NCBI GenBank assembly: GCA_019187225.1
Contig: JABAQQ010000014.1
Span: 248,001 to 312,000, forward strand
DNA: 64,000 nucleotides
DNA from: Saprospiraceae bacterium
GTDB taxonomy: Bacteria > Bacteroidota > Bacteroidia > Chitinophagales > Saprospiraceae
Direction of reading: 5' to 3'
Part shown: piece by piece, positions 1 through 9,188 of the stretch
Numbering within the stretch: the first letter of the stretch is position 1
How the letters are laid out: the number at the start of each line of letters is the position of its first letter
Program-made: the position numbers and the translations under genes
The notes under the pieces: model-generated
Seen by the model: the letters and a program-made list of their open reading frames with translations, nothing else
Databases searched by the model: none
What the model was told of the DNA's origin: nothing

Positions 1-666
1 ATTCAGGTTTTCAGGGACGAAAGCCGGACGGAAGTGGTGGCCACCTTGCGGAATCTGCGGCAGCAGAATTTGAAAGCGGCAGGACAGGCGAATTACTGTC
101 TGTCGGATTTTGTTGCGCCATTATCTTCTCCCTTGAAGGGGGCTAAATCCGATTACATCGGCGCCTTCGCCGTCACTGCCGGCATCGGCATCGAGCCCCA
201 CATCGCGCGCTTCGAAGCTGCCCACGACGACTACTCTGCCATTATGCTCAAGGCGCTTGCCGACCGTCTGGCCGAAGCCTTCGCTGAGCGCATGCACGAG
301 CGCGTCCGCAAAGAATTCTGGGGGTACGTTTCCGATGAAGACCTTGACAATGAGGCGCTTATTTCTGAGAAATACCAGGGAATCCGCCCGGCGCCCGGTT
401 ACCCCGCCTGCCCGGAACACACGGAAAAAAGAACGCTGTGGCAGTTGCTCGACCCGGAGAAAAATGCCGGTATTCACCTGACGGAAAGTTGCGCCATGTA
501 TCCTGCGGCTTCGGTGAGCGGCTGGTATTTCAGCCATCCGGAATCCAAATATTTCGGCTTGGGGCAGATAGGAAAAGACCAGGTGGAAGATTATGCCCGT
601 CGAAAGGGTATGCTGCTGGGCGAGGCGGAACGCTGGCTGACGCCGGTATTGAACTATGACGTTTAA
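1..666 (+). CDS. metH: Methionine synthase, C-terminal activation domain (5' truncated by window edge)
   Basis: This is the last 221 codons of cobalamin-dependent methionine synthase, open in frame 1 from the first base, so the gene begins outside the window. The visible part is the AdoMet-binding reactivation domain. The signature [15 protein letters not shown] lies about two thirds of the way along and matches the AdoMet-binding loop of MetH. The following [18 protein letters not shown] and [13 protein letters not shown] segments are also typical. In the family this domain binds S-adenosylmethionine and flavodoxin to rescue oxidised cob(II)alamin. The enzyme makes methionine from homocysteine and methyl-tetrahydrofolate in the cytoplasm. 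An internal GTG at 34 is not the real start. Nothing suggests a functional link to the polysaccharide genes downstream. Confidence 0.96.
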   Translation: MQVFRDESRTEVVATLRNLRQQNLKAAGQANYCLSDFVAPLSSPLKGAKSDYIGAFAVTAGIGIEPHIARFEAAHDDYSAIMLKALADRLAEAFAERMHERVRKEFWGYVSDEDLDNEALISEKYQGIRPAPGYPACPEHTEKRTLWQLLDPEKNAGIHLTESCAMYPAASVSGWYFSHPESKYFGLGQIGKDQVEDYARRKGMLLGEAERWLTPVLNYDV

Positions 667-693
667 AGTCGGCATTAATTTTGCCGACACGCC

Positions 694-722
694 TTGCAGC
701 TTCCACACTTTGAGTAATTTTG
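694..722 (+). promoter_or_regulatory. Candidate Bacteroidota promoter for the winged-helix gene
   Basis: TTG at 694-696 is separated by 18 nt from TAATTTTG at 715-722, matching the TTG/TAnnTTTG layout of Bacteroidota sigma-A promoters. The ATG follows at 739. A second TAATTTTG at 676-683 is less well spaced from an upstream TTG (649-651). This is pattern matching only. Confidence 0.45.
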
Positions 723-738
723 CTGCTCATTCTTGAGC

Positions 739-1293
739 ATGATTGACGCACTCATCTCTTCTAAAACCCGCATCAAATTGCTGTTGAAATTCTTTCTCAA
801 CAGCAACGCCACGGCGTACCTGCGCAGCTTAGAAAGCGAGTTTGGTGAGTCGTCCAACGGTATACGGCTGGAACTCAACCGTTTGGAAAATGCCGGTTTG
901 CTCAGTTCAGAAAGTGAGGGCAACAAAAAAATTTTCCGGGCTAACACCGCCCATCCCCTTTTCCAGGAAATTCACAACATTGTCATGAAACACGTCGGCC
1001 TCGACCGGGTGGTGGAAAATGTCGTTCAGCGCCTGGGCGATGTACAGTCGGTATACCTCGTCGGCGATTTTTCAAAAGGCATGGACAACGGTGTGATTGA
1101 CCTGGTTTTTATCGGCGATTTTGATAAAACATATTTGACCTCCCTGGTGGAAAAAGCCGAAAAAATTGTCGGTCGAAAAATCCGGTATCTGCTATATGAT
1201 ACGGAAGACGCGGGGAGTATTGATTGGAAAAAATATGACCCTGCGCCGCTCCTGTTGTGGAACCACAGTACGCTGACAGGTAAAGAAACGTGA
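739..1293 (+). CDS. Winged-helix regulator with nucleotidyltransferase-like C-terminal domain
   Basis: A 184-residue protein. The first ~75 residues look like an ArsR/MarR-type winged helix (LISSKTRIKLLLKFFLNSN, then a recognition-helix region around NGIRLELNRLENAGLL and a wing around SEGNKKIF). The second half has the beta-strand pattern of a minimal nucleotidyltransferase fold (VYLVGDFSKGMDN, IDLVFIGDFD, IRYLLYDTED), but the canonical GS-x10-DxD metal motif is degraded, so it may bind rather than transfer. I chose the ATG at 739 over a TTG at 733 because the ATG sits directly after a good -7 box. It stands alone 85 nt ahead of the sugar dehydrogenase that opens the polysaccharide locus, so it is a plausible local regulator. 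That role is an inference. Confidence 0.7.
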   Translation: MIDALISSKTRIKLLLKFFLNSNATAYLRSLESEFGESSNGIRLELNRLENAGLLSSESEGNKKIFRANTAHPLFQEIHNIVMKHVGLDRVVENVVQRLGDVQSVYLVGDFSKGMDNGVIDLVFIGDFDKTYLTSLVEKAEKIVGRKIRYLLYDTEDAGSIDWKKYDPAPLLLWNHSTLTGKET

Positions 1294-1378
1294 TTTCTCA
1301 ACTTTTCTCAACTTCATATCCACAATCATTTTTTCCCCCTGTCACTCAACTAAATGTAAAATCTTAATCTAAAGCACC

Positions 1379-2668
1379 ATGTATCAGGCACTTAAAAGCA
1401 AAAAGAAAACCATTGCAGTTGTTGGCCTCGGTTATGTCGGCCTGCCGATTGCGTTGGAATTCGCCCGCCACTTCCGCGTCATCGGTTTCGACATCAACAA
1501 AACGCGCTTGGAAATGATGCGCAGAGGGGAAGACCCCAGCCGGGAACTCGAACCGGAGGCTTTTCACAACACGGACATTACGTTCACCGATGAAATAGAC
1601 GAACTGCGCAAAGCCAATTTCTTCGTCATCGCCGTCCCGACGGATATTGACGAGCACAAGGTACCCGACCTCAACCCGCTCAAAAAAGCCTCCGCCAGCG
1701 TCGGTAAAGCCTTGAAAAAAGGCGATTATGTCATTTATGAATCCACGGTCTATCCCGGTTGTACGGAAGAAGACTGCCTACCCATACTGGAAGAGATTTC
1801 CGGGCTGAAATCGGGCAAAGACTTCAAACTCGGTTACTCACCGGAGCGCATCAATCCCGGTGACAAATCGCGGCCGCTGACCAAAATCCTCAAAATCGTA
1901 AGCGGCTCCGACGATGAGGCGCTCGAAGAGATCGCACAGACATACGCCCACATCATCGAAGCGGGCGTTTACAAAGCCAGTAGCATCAAAGTGGCCGAAG
2001 CCGCCAAGGTCATCGAAAATACCCAGCGCGATCTCAATATCTCGCTGATGAACGAGTTGTCTATGATCTTCGACCGTATGGGCATTGATACACAGGAGGT
2101 GATCAAAGCTGCCGGCACGAAATGGAACTTTCTGAAATTCTATCCGGGACTCGTGGGAGGTCACTGCATCGGCGTGGATCCTTATTATTTACTCCACAAA
2201 TCCGTCGAACTTGGCTACGAGCCGCAAGTGATCCTCAGCGGACGCCGCATCAACGACGGCATGCCCGCCTGGATCGCTAAAAAACTTGTACAACTCCTGA
2301 TCCAGAAAGATAAAAGTCCCGGCAAAGCAAAAGTGTTGGTGCTCGGCATCACTTTCAAGGAAGATGTAGCCGATATTCGCAATTCAAAAGTGGCTGCCCT
2401 CGTGCACGAACTCCAGGATTTTTCCATCAACGTCCACGTCGCAGACCCGCATGCTTCGCCCAATGAAGTCGCACACGAGTATAAATTGACGCTGGTGGAC
2501 AAAATATCCGACGATTACGACGCCGTGGTGGTTGCTGTGGGACACGAGCAATATAAAAAGTACGACATGGGCTTTTTCAAATCCATCACGAAGGAAAAAC
2601 CGATCCTGATGGACCTCAAGGCCCTGTACCAGAACGGTGATTCGGATATCCACTACTGGCGTTTATGA
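1379..2668 (+). CDS. tviB: UDP-N-acetyl-hexosamine 6-dehydrogenase, TviB/WbpA type
   Basis: Nucleotide-sugar dehydrogenase of 429 residues that oxidises the C6 hydroxyl of a UDP-HexNAc to a uronic acid with two NAD+. The N-terminal Rossmann motif VVGLGYVGLP is at residues ~14-23, with an STVYPG loop after residue ~120. The catalytic cysteine is Cys263 in GGHCIGVDPYYL, the form seen in TviB/WbpA/WbpO enzymes rather than UDP-glucose dehydrogenases. The C-terminal UDP-binding domain starts near residue 310 (VLVLGITFKEDVADIRNSK). It is the first enzyme of the polysaccharide locus. With the WecB-like epimerase at 24268 it could give UDP-ManNAc uronic acid, an ingredient of acidic capsules. The exact substrate (GlcNAc, GalNAc or ManNAc) cannot be read from sequence alone. 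Confidence 0.9.
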   Translation: MYQALKSKKKTIAVVGLGYVGLPIALEFARHFRVIGFDINKTRLEMMRRGEDPSRELEPEAFHNTDITFTDEIDELRKANFFVIAVPTDIDEHKVPDLNPLKKASASVGKALKKGDYVIYESTVYPGCTEEDCLPILEEISGLKSGKDFKLGYSPERINPGDKSRPLTKILKIVSGSDDEALEEIAQTYAHIIEAGVYKASSIKVAEAAKVIENTQRDLNISLMNELSMIFDRMGIDTQEVIKAAGTKWNFLKFYPGLVGGHCIGVDPYYLLHKSVELGYEPQVILSGRRINDGMPAWIAKKLVQLLIQKDKSPGKAKVLVLGITFKEDVADIRNSKVAALVHELQDFSINVHVADPHASPNEVAHEYKLTLVDKISDDYDAVVVAVGHEQYKKYDMGFFKSITKEKPILMDLKALYQNGDSDIHYWRL

Positions 2669-2743
2669 GTTATGAGCGATGAGTTATGAGTTGTAAGTTA
2701 TGAGGTGTTTTTAAACTTCTAACTCGTAATTCATGACTCATCT
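2664..2743. repeat. Degenerate GAGTTAT heptamer array with inverted arm
   Basis: Tandem 7-nt words (GAGTTAT, GAGCGAT, GAGTTAT, GAGTTGT, AAGTTAT) begin inside the stop codon region of the dehydrogenase gene. The complementary words (TAACTCG, TAATTCA, TGACTCA) follow at about 2719-2741, so transcripts could fold into an imperfect hairpin. The same word family recurs at 21726, 26531, 34951 and 35070. Confidence 0.75.
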
Positions 2744-2936
2744 CTATATAAAATGTTTTGTAAATCAATTTCTTACCAGTCAAGTGCCATAAGTCCCCCC
2801 GCAACTTATGAAAGGCGAAGCCATTTCTGACCTGGAGGTTGATGATGCAAAGTGGACGCCAGGTTTTTAAATCCCCAAATCCACAAATAAACAAATAAAC
2901 AATTCAGCCACTCAACAAATAAACAATCGGGTAAAG
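2744..2936. repeat. Intergenic stretch with CAAATAAA octamers and a weak hairpin
   Basis: This gap upstream of the aminotransferase has no convincing ORF. A 6-bp stem (ACCTGG 2830-2835 with CCAGGT 2859-2864) followed by a T run could be a weak terminator. From about 2876 to 2933 there is a degenerate 8-nt tandem word (CAAATAAA repeated, with diverged units) ending a few bases before the ATG. Confidence 0.55.
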
Positions 2937-4058
2937 ATGAACATTACAATGGTTGACCTCAAAACCCAGTATCACCGCATCAAAAATGAAATTGACCGGG
3001 AGGTGCTGGGCGTTATCGAATCCACTCAATTTATCGGAGGGCCGAAAGTCAATGCTTTTCGGGAAAACCTGGAACAATACCTCGGCATAAAACACGTCAT
3101 CCCCTGCGCCAACGGGACGGATGCGCTCCAGATTGCCATGATGGCCCTCGGATTGAAACCCGGCGATGAAGTGATCGTGCCGGCATTCACGTATGTCGCC
3201 ACGGCAGAAGTAATTGGCTTACTGGGACTTACACCTGTTATGACCGATGTTGACCCCGATACCTTCAACATCCGGGCCGACCACATCGAGGCGGCCATCA
3301 CTCCGCGCACCAAAGCCGTTGTGCCGGTACACCTATTCGGCCAGAGCGCAGATATGGAGCCTATCATGGCGGTAGCGAAAAAGCACAATCTGTTCGTGAT
3401 AGAGGACAATGCACAGGCCATCGGCGCCGATTATACTTTTTCCGATGGCACCAGGAAAAAATCGGGTGTGACGGGGCATTTCGGTTGTACGTCGTTTTTC
3501 CCTTCCAAAAATCTCGGTTGTTATGGCGACGGCGGCGCATTGATGACCAACGACGATGAACTGGCTGCAACAGCCCGCATGATCGCCAATCACGGCCAGT
3601 CGAGATTGTATTACCACGATAAGATCGGCGTAAATTCCCGCCTCGACGCCATTCAGGCCGCTGTCCTGGACGTTAAACTCAAGTACCTCGACGAATACTG
3701 CGCCGCCCGCGGCCGCGTTGCCGCATACTACGACCGCGCTTTTTCTTCCGGGAATAACTTAAAAACTCCGGCGCGCCAGCCAAACTCGACGCATGTTTTT
3801 CACCAATACACGCTGCAGGTGCTGGACGGCAGGCGTGACGATTTAAAAGCATACCTGGCCGAACAGGGCATTCCTGCCATGATCTATTACCCGGTGCCGC
3901 TGTACAAACAAGAAGCCTTCAGAGAATACTGGAAAGGCGGCGAATTGGCCGCGACCGAACAACTCTGCCGCTCAGTCGTTTCCCTGCCGATCCATACGGA
4001 AATGACGGATGAGATATTGGAGAAAATTTGCGGGGCGGTATTGGCGTTTTTCCGGTGA
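2937..4058 (+). CDS. DegT/DnrJ/EryC1-family PLP sugar aminotransferase (WbpE-like)
   Basis: Sugar aminotransferase of 373 residues, the normal length for the family. The N-terminus MVDLKTQYHRIKNEID and the anchor motifs GTDALQIAM (~residue 58), IEDNAQAIGA (~157) and FFPSKNLGCYGDGGA identify it. The PLP lysine is Lys191 in SKN. The C-terminal part (YYPVPLYKQEAF, VVSLPIHTEMT) contacts the nucleotide sugar in known homologues. It transfers an amino group from glutamate to a keto sugar nucleotide. WbpE-type enzymes act on UDP-3-keto-GlcNAcA, which would fit the dehydrogenase upstream and the epimerase downstream, but the matching 3-dehydrogenase and N-acetyltransferase are not in the window. Substrate is therefore inferred. 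Confidence 0.9.
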   Translation: MNITMVDLKTQYHRIKNEIDREVLGVIESTQFIGGPKVNAFRENLEQYLGIKHVIPCANGTDALQIAMMALGLKPGDEVIVPAFTYVATAEVIGLLGLTPVMTDVDPDTFNIRADHIEAAITPRTKAVVPVHLFGQSADMEPIMAVAKKHNLFVIEDNAQAIGADYTFSDGTRKKSGVTGHFGCTSFFPSKNLGCYGDGGALMTNDDELAATARMIANHGQSRLYYHDKIGVNSRLDAIQAAVLDVKLKYLDEYCAARGRVAAYYDRAFSSGNNLKTPARQPNSTHVFHQYTLQVLDGRRDDLKAYLAEQGIPAMIYYPVPLYKQEAFREYWKGGELAATEQLCRSVVSLPIHTEMTDEILEKICGAVLAFFR

Positions 4059-4125
4059 TAGGTTTGGCAAGGAGATGACTCGCTGTCAGCTCTCCTTGCT
4101 ATGACTGTTATAATCAACCATGTAC

Positions 4126-6909
4126 ATGAAAAAACCGATTCAAATGTTCACCCGGTGTCTGCTCGCCGGGGCGCTATTTTGTCTATGGGCATCCGTCGGA
4201 AATGCTCAGACCACCGACCCGGCGCTGATCCAGCAAGCCCGGCAGGAAATTCAGCGAAGAGGCCTGGATGAAACCGAAGTGCGGCAGCGATTGCTCCAAC
4301 GGGGTATTGATATGGACCATGTCAAACCGGAACAATTGCCGCAGTTACAGGATACGATCCTGCAGGTAATAAGCGAATTGGAAGCAGAAAAACCGAAACA
4401 AACCCAGGCGAAGCCAGCCCAGGTTTCGCCCGCAAAACAACCCGCAGAAAGGCCCCCGAATGGCATGCCGCCGCCCGGTCAGATCGCCCGCGACCGTGCC
4501 GAAGAAATCCAGCAAAAGGTAAAACAGGGGATCAGCATCGAAGAGGCTATTTCGGAGGAACTGACCCGCGACACGACGACCCTGCCTCCGGCGCAGGTGT
4601 GGGGCCAGCATCTTTTCCGGGACAAGTCGCTCTCCGTTTTCCGCACCACCAACGAGGTAAAACCCCCGGACAGTTACGTCCTGAGTTCCGGCGACGTGAT
4701 CACGATCAGCATTTTTGGCGCATCGCAATTCGACAGCCAGTTTGAGATCGGCAGGGAAGGTTATATTCAACCTTCCCAAATGCCCAAAATATTCCTCAAA
4801 GGGATCCGCCTCGGTCAGGCGAAGGAATTGTTGCGCAGCCGTTTCGCGCAATTTTACCGTTTCGCACCGGAACAGTTTGCCGTGAGTCTCACCACGGCAC
4901 GCAGCATCACGGTCAATATTTTCGGCGAAACCGTCAATTACGGAAGTTTCTCCCTGTCAGCCATCAACACGGCTTTCAATGCCCTGGTCGCTGCCGGCGG
5001 GCCGACCGATCTGGGTTCCGTGCGCAACATCAAGGTCATCCGCGGAAAAGAATCGAAACGGCTGGACATTTATGTTTTTATGAACAATCCGGCGGTGCAA
5101 TACGACTTTTTCCTGGAAGACAACGACATCATCCACGTGCCCGTGGCAGAGCGCGTGATTGGTATCCGCGGCGCCGTCCGCCGGCCATTCAGATACGAAT
5201 TGACTGATCGGGAAAATTTGATCAGTCTGCTCGATTTCGCCGGCGGGTTGCAGGCCAATGCATACCGGGAAGTCATTCAGATTCAGCGTTTTGTGGACGA
5301 CAAGCGGGTATTGATGGATGTGAACCTGAAGGATATTCTGGCAAACAAACAGGATTTCACTTTGCTGAACGGCGACGAGGTCATTGTGCGCGCCATTCCT
5401 TCCCCTATCGAAAATACGGCTTCCATCGAGGGAGCCGTGGAATTGCCGGGGCAGTATGCGCTCGACGAGACCAGGCGCGTAAGCGATCTGTTGAAACGCG
5501 GTGTATTGCGCCGCGAAGCGCGCACCGACGCGGCCTTTTTCCTCCGGATCAATGCTGACAACACCACCCGATTGATACAACTGGATGTGAACGCGATATT
5601 GGCAGCACCCGGCTCCGCACAAGACTTGTTGCTGCAGCCCAAAGACCGTTTGACCATCTATGCACAAGGGCGGTACACCGACGAAGGTACCATCAGTATC
5701 GTTGGCGCCGTGCGCGATACCATCATGAATTATCCTTACACACAAGATTCTTCCCTGACCCTGCAGCGCGCCATTTTACTCGCCGGCGGCCTCCGCCCGG
5801 ATGCCAACGGGATTGGTTTGATCACCAGAAACAAATCCGATAATATCAGGGAATTGGAATATGTGGAAGTGGATCTGGCAGCGGCTTTCGACCACCCCGA
5901 TTCGCCGGCCAACATCGTTTTGCAGCCGTTCGACCGCCTGGAAATCATGTCGCGTTCTTCCTTTACCGACACCGCTACTGTCAAAATAAGTGGCGCCGTG
6001 CGCCAACCCGGGCTTTTTTATCACGGCAAGAATATGAATCTGCGGGAGGCGCTTTTGCTGGCCGGTGGGTTGAAACTTGAAGCCGCCCGCAACCGCGTGG
6101 AGGTCTATCGCGTCCAGATCCGGGAGAACGAACCTACGAGAGCTGTTGTTGCCAGGGTACAGGTGGACAGCAATATGAATACGCCCAATGGTTTCGCCAT
6201 TTTACCATACGATGAAATTGTCGTACGCACCGTACCGGAGTTTGAATTTCAACGCTTTGTGGAAGTGCAGGGCGAAGTGCGCTATCCGGGGCGTTACGCG
6301 CTTATCAACGACAACGAGACCTTGGTAGATATCATCAACCGCGCCGGTGGACTCAGCAAAGAAGCATTTGCCGAAGGCGCCTCCCTGTACCGGGTAGAAG
6401 GTCAGAAAGGGTTCGTGGTAACCGACCTCGCCGACGCCATGCGTAATTTTCGCTCCACCCACAACCACATCCTGAAAGAAGGCGACCTCATCCGCGTTCC
6501 CAAACGCGAAGACCTCGTCACCATCCGCACCGCCAACACCCGCGCATTCGAGATCATTACAGCGCCTCTGATCGCCAACGGATTGATCAACACAGCTTAT
6601 ACGCCCGGCAAACGCGCCGATTGGTATATCCACCATTATACCGCCGGCTTCGGAAAAAATGCCAAGCGTACGCGCGTGACAGTGGAGCAGCCCAACGGAA
6701 AGATCAATCATACCCGCAATCATCTTTTTTTCAAATCTTACCCGAAGGTAACCCCCGGCTCTACCATCACAGTGGGGAGCAAGCCTGTGAAAGAGAAAAA
6801 AGCGGAAAAAGAAAAGAAACCCCTCGATTGGGATAAAGCCTTTACGCAGATCCTTGCCACCGCGGCGACGCTGGCGACAGTGGTGGTAGCAGTAGCGGCT
6901 TTGAAATAA
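4126..6909 (+). CDS. Long outer-membrane polysaccharide export protein with tandem SLBB domains
   Basis: Wza-related export protein of about 927 residues, far longer than the ~380 residues of E. coli Wza. A signal peptide (MKKPIQMFTRCLLAGALFCLWASVGNA) makes the ATG at 4126 slightly preferable to the one at 4120. A Q/E/P-rich segment follows. The polysaccharide-export domain begins near residue 180 (SYVLSSGDVITISIFG). About six SLBB-like beta-grasp repeats then run to residue ~770, each recognisable by a G-V/E-V-xx-PG-x-Y start and an AGG loop (for example VKISGAVRQPGLFY with LLLAGGL). A hydrophobic helix closes the C-terminus. It should form the periplasmic/outer membrane conduit of the Wzy-dependent pathway. 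The next gene starts immediately after its stop codon. Confidence 0.9.
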   Translation: MKKPIQMFTRCLLAGALFCLWASVGNAQTTDPALIQQARQEIQRRGLDETEVRQRLLQRGIDMDHVKPEQLPQLQDTILQVISELEAEKPKQTQAKPAQVSPAKQPAERPPNGMPPPGQIARDRAEEIQQKVKQGISIEEAISEELTRDTTTLPPAQVWGQHLFRDKSLSVFRTTNEVKPPDSYVLSSGDVITISIFGASQFDSQFEIGREGYIQPSQMPKIFLKGIRLGQAKELLRSRFAQFYRFAPEQFAVSLTTARSITVNIFGETVNYGSFSLSAINTAFNALVAAGGPTDLGSVRNIKVIRGKESKRLDIYVFMNNPAVQYDFFLEDNDIIHVPVAERVIGIRGAVRRPFRYELTDRENLISLLDFAGGLQANAYREVIQIQRFVDDKRVLMDVNLKDILANKQDFTLLNGDEVIVRAIPSPIENTASIEGAVELPGQYALDETRRVSDLLKRGVLRREARTDAAFFLRINADNTTRLIQLDVNAILAAPGSAQDLLLQPKDRLTIYAQGRYTDEGTISIVGAVRDTIMNYPYTQDSSLTLQRAILLAGGLRPDANGIGLITRNKSDNIRELEYVEVDLAAAFDHPDSPANIVLQPFDRLEIMSRSSFTDTATVKISGAVRQPGLFYHGKNMNLREALLLAGGLKLEAARNRVEVYRVQIRENEPTRAVVARVQVDSNMNTPNGFAILPYDEIVVRTVPEFEFQRFVEVQGEVRYPGRYALINDNETLVDIINRAGGLSKEAFAEGASLYRVEGQKGFVVTDLADAMRNFRSTHNHILKEGDLIRVPKREDLVTIRTANTRAFEIITAPLIANGLINTAYTPGKRADWYIHHYTAGFGKNAKRTRVTVEQPNGKINHTRNHLFFKSYPKVTPGSTITVGSKPVKEKKAEKEKKPLDWDKAFTQILATAATLATVVVAVAALK

Positions 6910-8010
6910 ATGACCATGAAAGACGATTTGCCACAGATGCAACCCATCGGGCCGGAAGAAGGAGAACTCACCTTAAGAGAACTGCTCCTGAAAATCCGCG
7001 GCTTCTACCTCGAAATGCGGCAAAACTGGAAAATCGTACTGCTGTGCATATTGCTATCCTGCAGTGCATTCCTGATCAATGCCTGGCTGACCAAACCCAA
7101 ATTTCCCGCTCAACTGACTTTTATGGTGCGTGAAGACTCCAAAAGCGGCCTGAGCGGGGTGGCAAGTCTTTTGGGGCAGTTTGGCTTCGGAGGCGGGAGT
7201 TCGGGCGAATTCAATCTCGACAAGATCACAGAGTTGGCAAAATCGCGCCATATTGTACAAGCCGCGCTGTTCGATTCCGCGACCATCAATGGGAAAAAAG
7301 ACTATTTAGCCAACCATATCATCGACATACACAACATCCAAAAACAATGGCGCAAAGACACATTGTTGCGCGATTTTCGTTTCACACGAGCCCATACGGA
7401 GTTTTTCGATCGCCGGGAAAACAAAGCGCTGATAACACTGCACCAAAAAATGGTGTCTGATAAAAGCGCTTTTTTGACTGCCGGCTATTCCAAACAAACC
7501 AGTATCCTGAACATCAAAGTGTCGGCGCAAAACGAAGAACTTTCCATCGCCCTGGCAAACGCGTTGTACCGGCGCCTGAGCGAATTCTACATCGAACAAA
7601 GCACTGCCCAGTCGCGCCAGACCGTGCGGAATCTGGAAGTCCGGACCGATTCCATACGCGCCATCCTTACGGCCTCAGAGCGCAGCTTCGCACGCACTGA
7701 GGATCGCACTCTCGGGCTTTTACTTAAAGAGGACAAAGTACCGCAAAAACGGCTTGGCACTGACATACAGATCCTGAACCTGATGTATGCCGAAGCCATC
7801 AAAAATCTCGAAACCGCATCTTTTCTGTTGAAGAATTCCACCCCCATCTTTATGGAAATAGACAGGCCGTTGGCGCCGATCAAGCCTGTGGGCGCTTCGA
7901 AGAAAATAGCCCTGGCACTGGGAATGGGGTTAGGATTTTTGGTGGCTGCCGTATGGATTTTTGGACGCAAACTCTTGCGCAACGCTTTTACAGACAATTC
8001 AGCGGCATGA
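6910..8010 (+). CDS. Wzz/Wzc-type chain-length determinant without kinase domain
   Basis: Polysaccharide co-polymerase of 366 residues. A cytoplasmic N-terminus is followed by TM1 (NWKIVLLCILLSCSAFLINAWL, ~38-60), a long periplasmic helical domain and TM2 (KKIALALGMGLGFLVAAVWIFG, ~329-350) preceded by the PxxP-like RPLAPIKPVGASKK motif. The tail after TM2 is short, so the tyrosine kinase found in Wzc is absent. A separate kinase was not seen in the window. The start codon follows the stop of the export gene without a gap, and its stop overlaps the next ATG (ATGA), so the three are translationally coupled. It should partner the SLBB protein and set chain length. Confidence 0.87.
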   Translation: MTMKDDLPQMQPIGPEEGELTLRELLLKIRGFYLEMRQNWKIVLLCILLSCSAFLINAWLTKPKFPAQLTFMVREDSKSGLSGVASLLGQFGFGGGSSGEFNLDKITELAKSRHIVQAALFDSATINGKKDYLANHIIDIHNIQKQWRKDTLLRDFRFTRAHTEFFDRRENKALITLHQKMVSDKSAFLTAGYSKQTSILNIKVSAQNEELSIALANALYRRLSEFYIEQSTAQSRQTVRNLEVRTDSIRAILTASERSFARTEDRTLGLLLKEDKVPQKRLGTDIQILNLMYAEAIKNLETASFLLKNSTPIFMEIDRPLAPIKPVGASKKIALALGMGLGFLVAAVWIFGRKLLRNAFTDNSAA

Positions 8011-9182
8011 AACGAACGCTTGTTTTTCTGAACAGCCATCCCGTTCAGTACTTCGCGCCGATGTATCAGAAGATAGAAAAAAGCGGTTTTTTCGATCTTC
8101 AGGTGTGGTATTGCAGCAAACACGGATTGGCAGGAGAAACCGACCGGCAATTTGGAGTAAGTGTAAAATGGGATGTTCCCATCCTGGAGGGGTATAAACA
8201 TCGGTTTTTATCCAATATTTCGCCCCGACCGTCTGTCTACAGTTTTGCCGGGCTCATCAACCCCGGTATTGTTAGTCTGTTGTGGAAATTGCCTAAAAAG
8301 AGCATTATAATTGTGCATGGCTGGAACTACATCACGCATTGGCTGGCTTTTTTTTTTGCGCCATTGTTTGGCCATACCCTTTGTCTTCGCGCAGAGTCGC
8401 CATTCATACATGAGGCTGGAAAAAGCGGATTAAAGCACTGTCTCCGCAACACCGCACTGCGCGGGATATTCAGGCGGATCAACCGTTTTTTATACATAGG
8501 CACTCAAAACCGCCTGTTTTACCAGCACTTCGGCATCCGGGACGGCCAACTCATACATACACCCTATAGTATTGACAATCAAAGATTTCAAAATGAAGCG
8601 GCTAAACTATTGCCTCAAAAAAAAGCGTTGCGCCGGCAGCTCAGTCTTCCCGAAGATGCGTTCATCGTGCTTTTTACCGGAAAATTTATTGCCAAAAAAC
8701 GCCCTCTTGACTTGTTAAAAGCACTCGCGCAAATACAGGATACCCGTGTTGTGGCTGTGTTTGTGGGAGAAGGAGTATTGCGCGCCGATATGGAACATTT
8801 TATCCGGGATTGCCATCTTGAAAAAAGGGTTTTCCTGACCGGCTTTGTCAATCAAACGCTTATACCGCATTATTATGCAGTAGCCGACACCTTTGCTATG
8901 TGTTCGGAAAAAGGAGAAACGTGGGGACTTTCAACCAATGAAGCGATGAATTTCGGGCTTCCGGTGATACTCTCCGACCAAACAGGCTGCGCCGCCGACC
9001 TGGTCGAAGAAGGTAAAAGTGGATTTGTATTCAGAAGTGGCGACCTCATGGATCTGGCGCATAAAATTTCATTGATCGCTGCTATGTCCGGGGAAGAACG
9101 GGAAAAAATGAGCATCGCTTCCAAGGCTAAAATTGCCGGGTATAGTTATCAATCCGTTATCGCTGGTTTACGAAAAATATAA
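8007..9182 (+). CDS. Glycosyltransferase family 4
   Basis: GT-B fold glycosyltransferase of 391 residues starting MKRTLVFLNSHPVQYFAPMY, an N-terminus common among Bacteroidota capsule transferases. The GT4 C-terminal half contains LFTGKFIAKKRPLDLLKAL (donor-binding strand), VFVGEGVLRADM and the E-x7-E region as EKGETWGLSTNEAMNFGLPV, followed by SDQTGCAADLVEEGKSGF. I chose the ATG at 8007, which overlaps the TGA of the Wzz-type gene, over an upstream in-frame codon inside that gene. It should add one sugar to the lipid-linked repeat unit on the cytoplasmic side. Donor and linkage are unknown. Confidence 0.88.
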   Translation: MKRTLVFLNSHPVQYFAPMYQKIEKSGFFDLQVWYCSKHGLAGETDRQFGVSVKWDVPILEGYKHRFLSNISPRPSVYSFAGLINPGIVSLLWKLPKKSIIIVHGWNYITHWLAFFFAPLFGHTLCLRAESPFIHEAGKSGLKHCLRNTALRGIFRRINRFLYIGTQNRLFYQHFGIRDGQLIHTPYSIDNQRFQNEAAKLLPQKKALRRQLSLPEDAFIVLFTGKFIAKKRPLDLLKALAQIQDTRVVAVFVGEGVLRADMEHFIRDCHLEKRVFLTGFVNQTLIPHYYAVADTFAMCSEKGETWGLSTNEAMNFGLPVILSDQTGCAADLVEEGKSGFVFRSGDLMDLAHKISLIAAMSGEEREKMSIASKAKIAGYSYQSVIAGLRKI

Positions 9183-9188
9183 TTCTCC

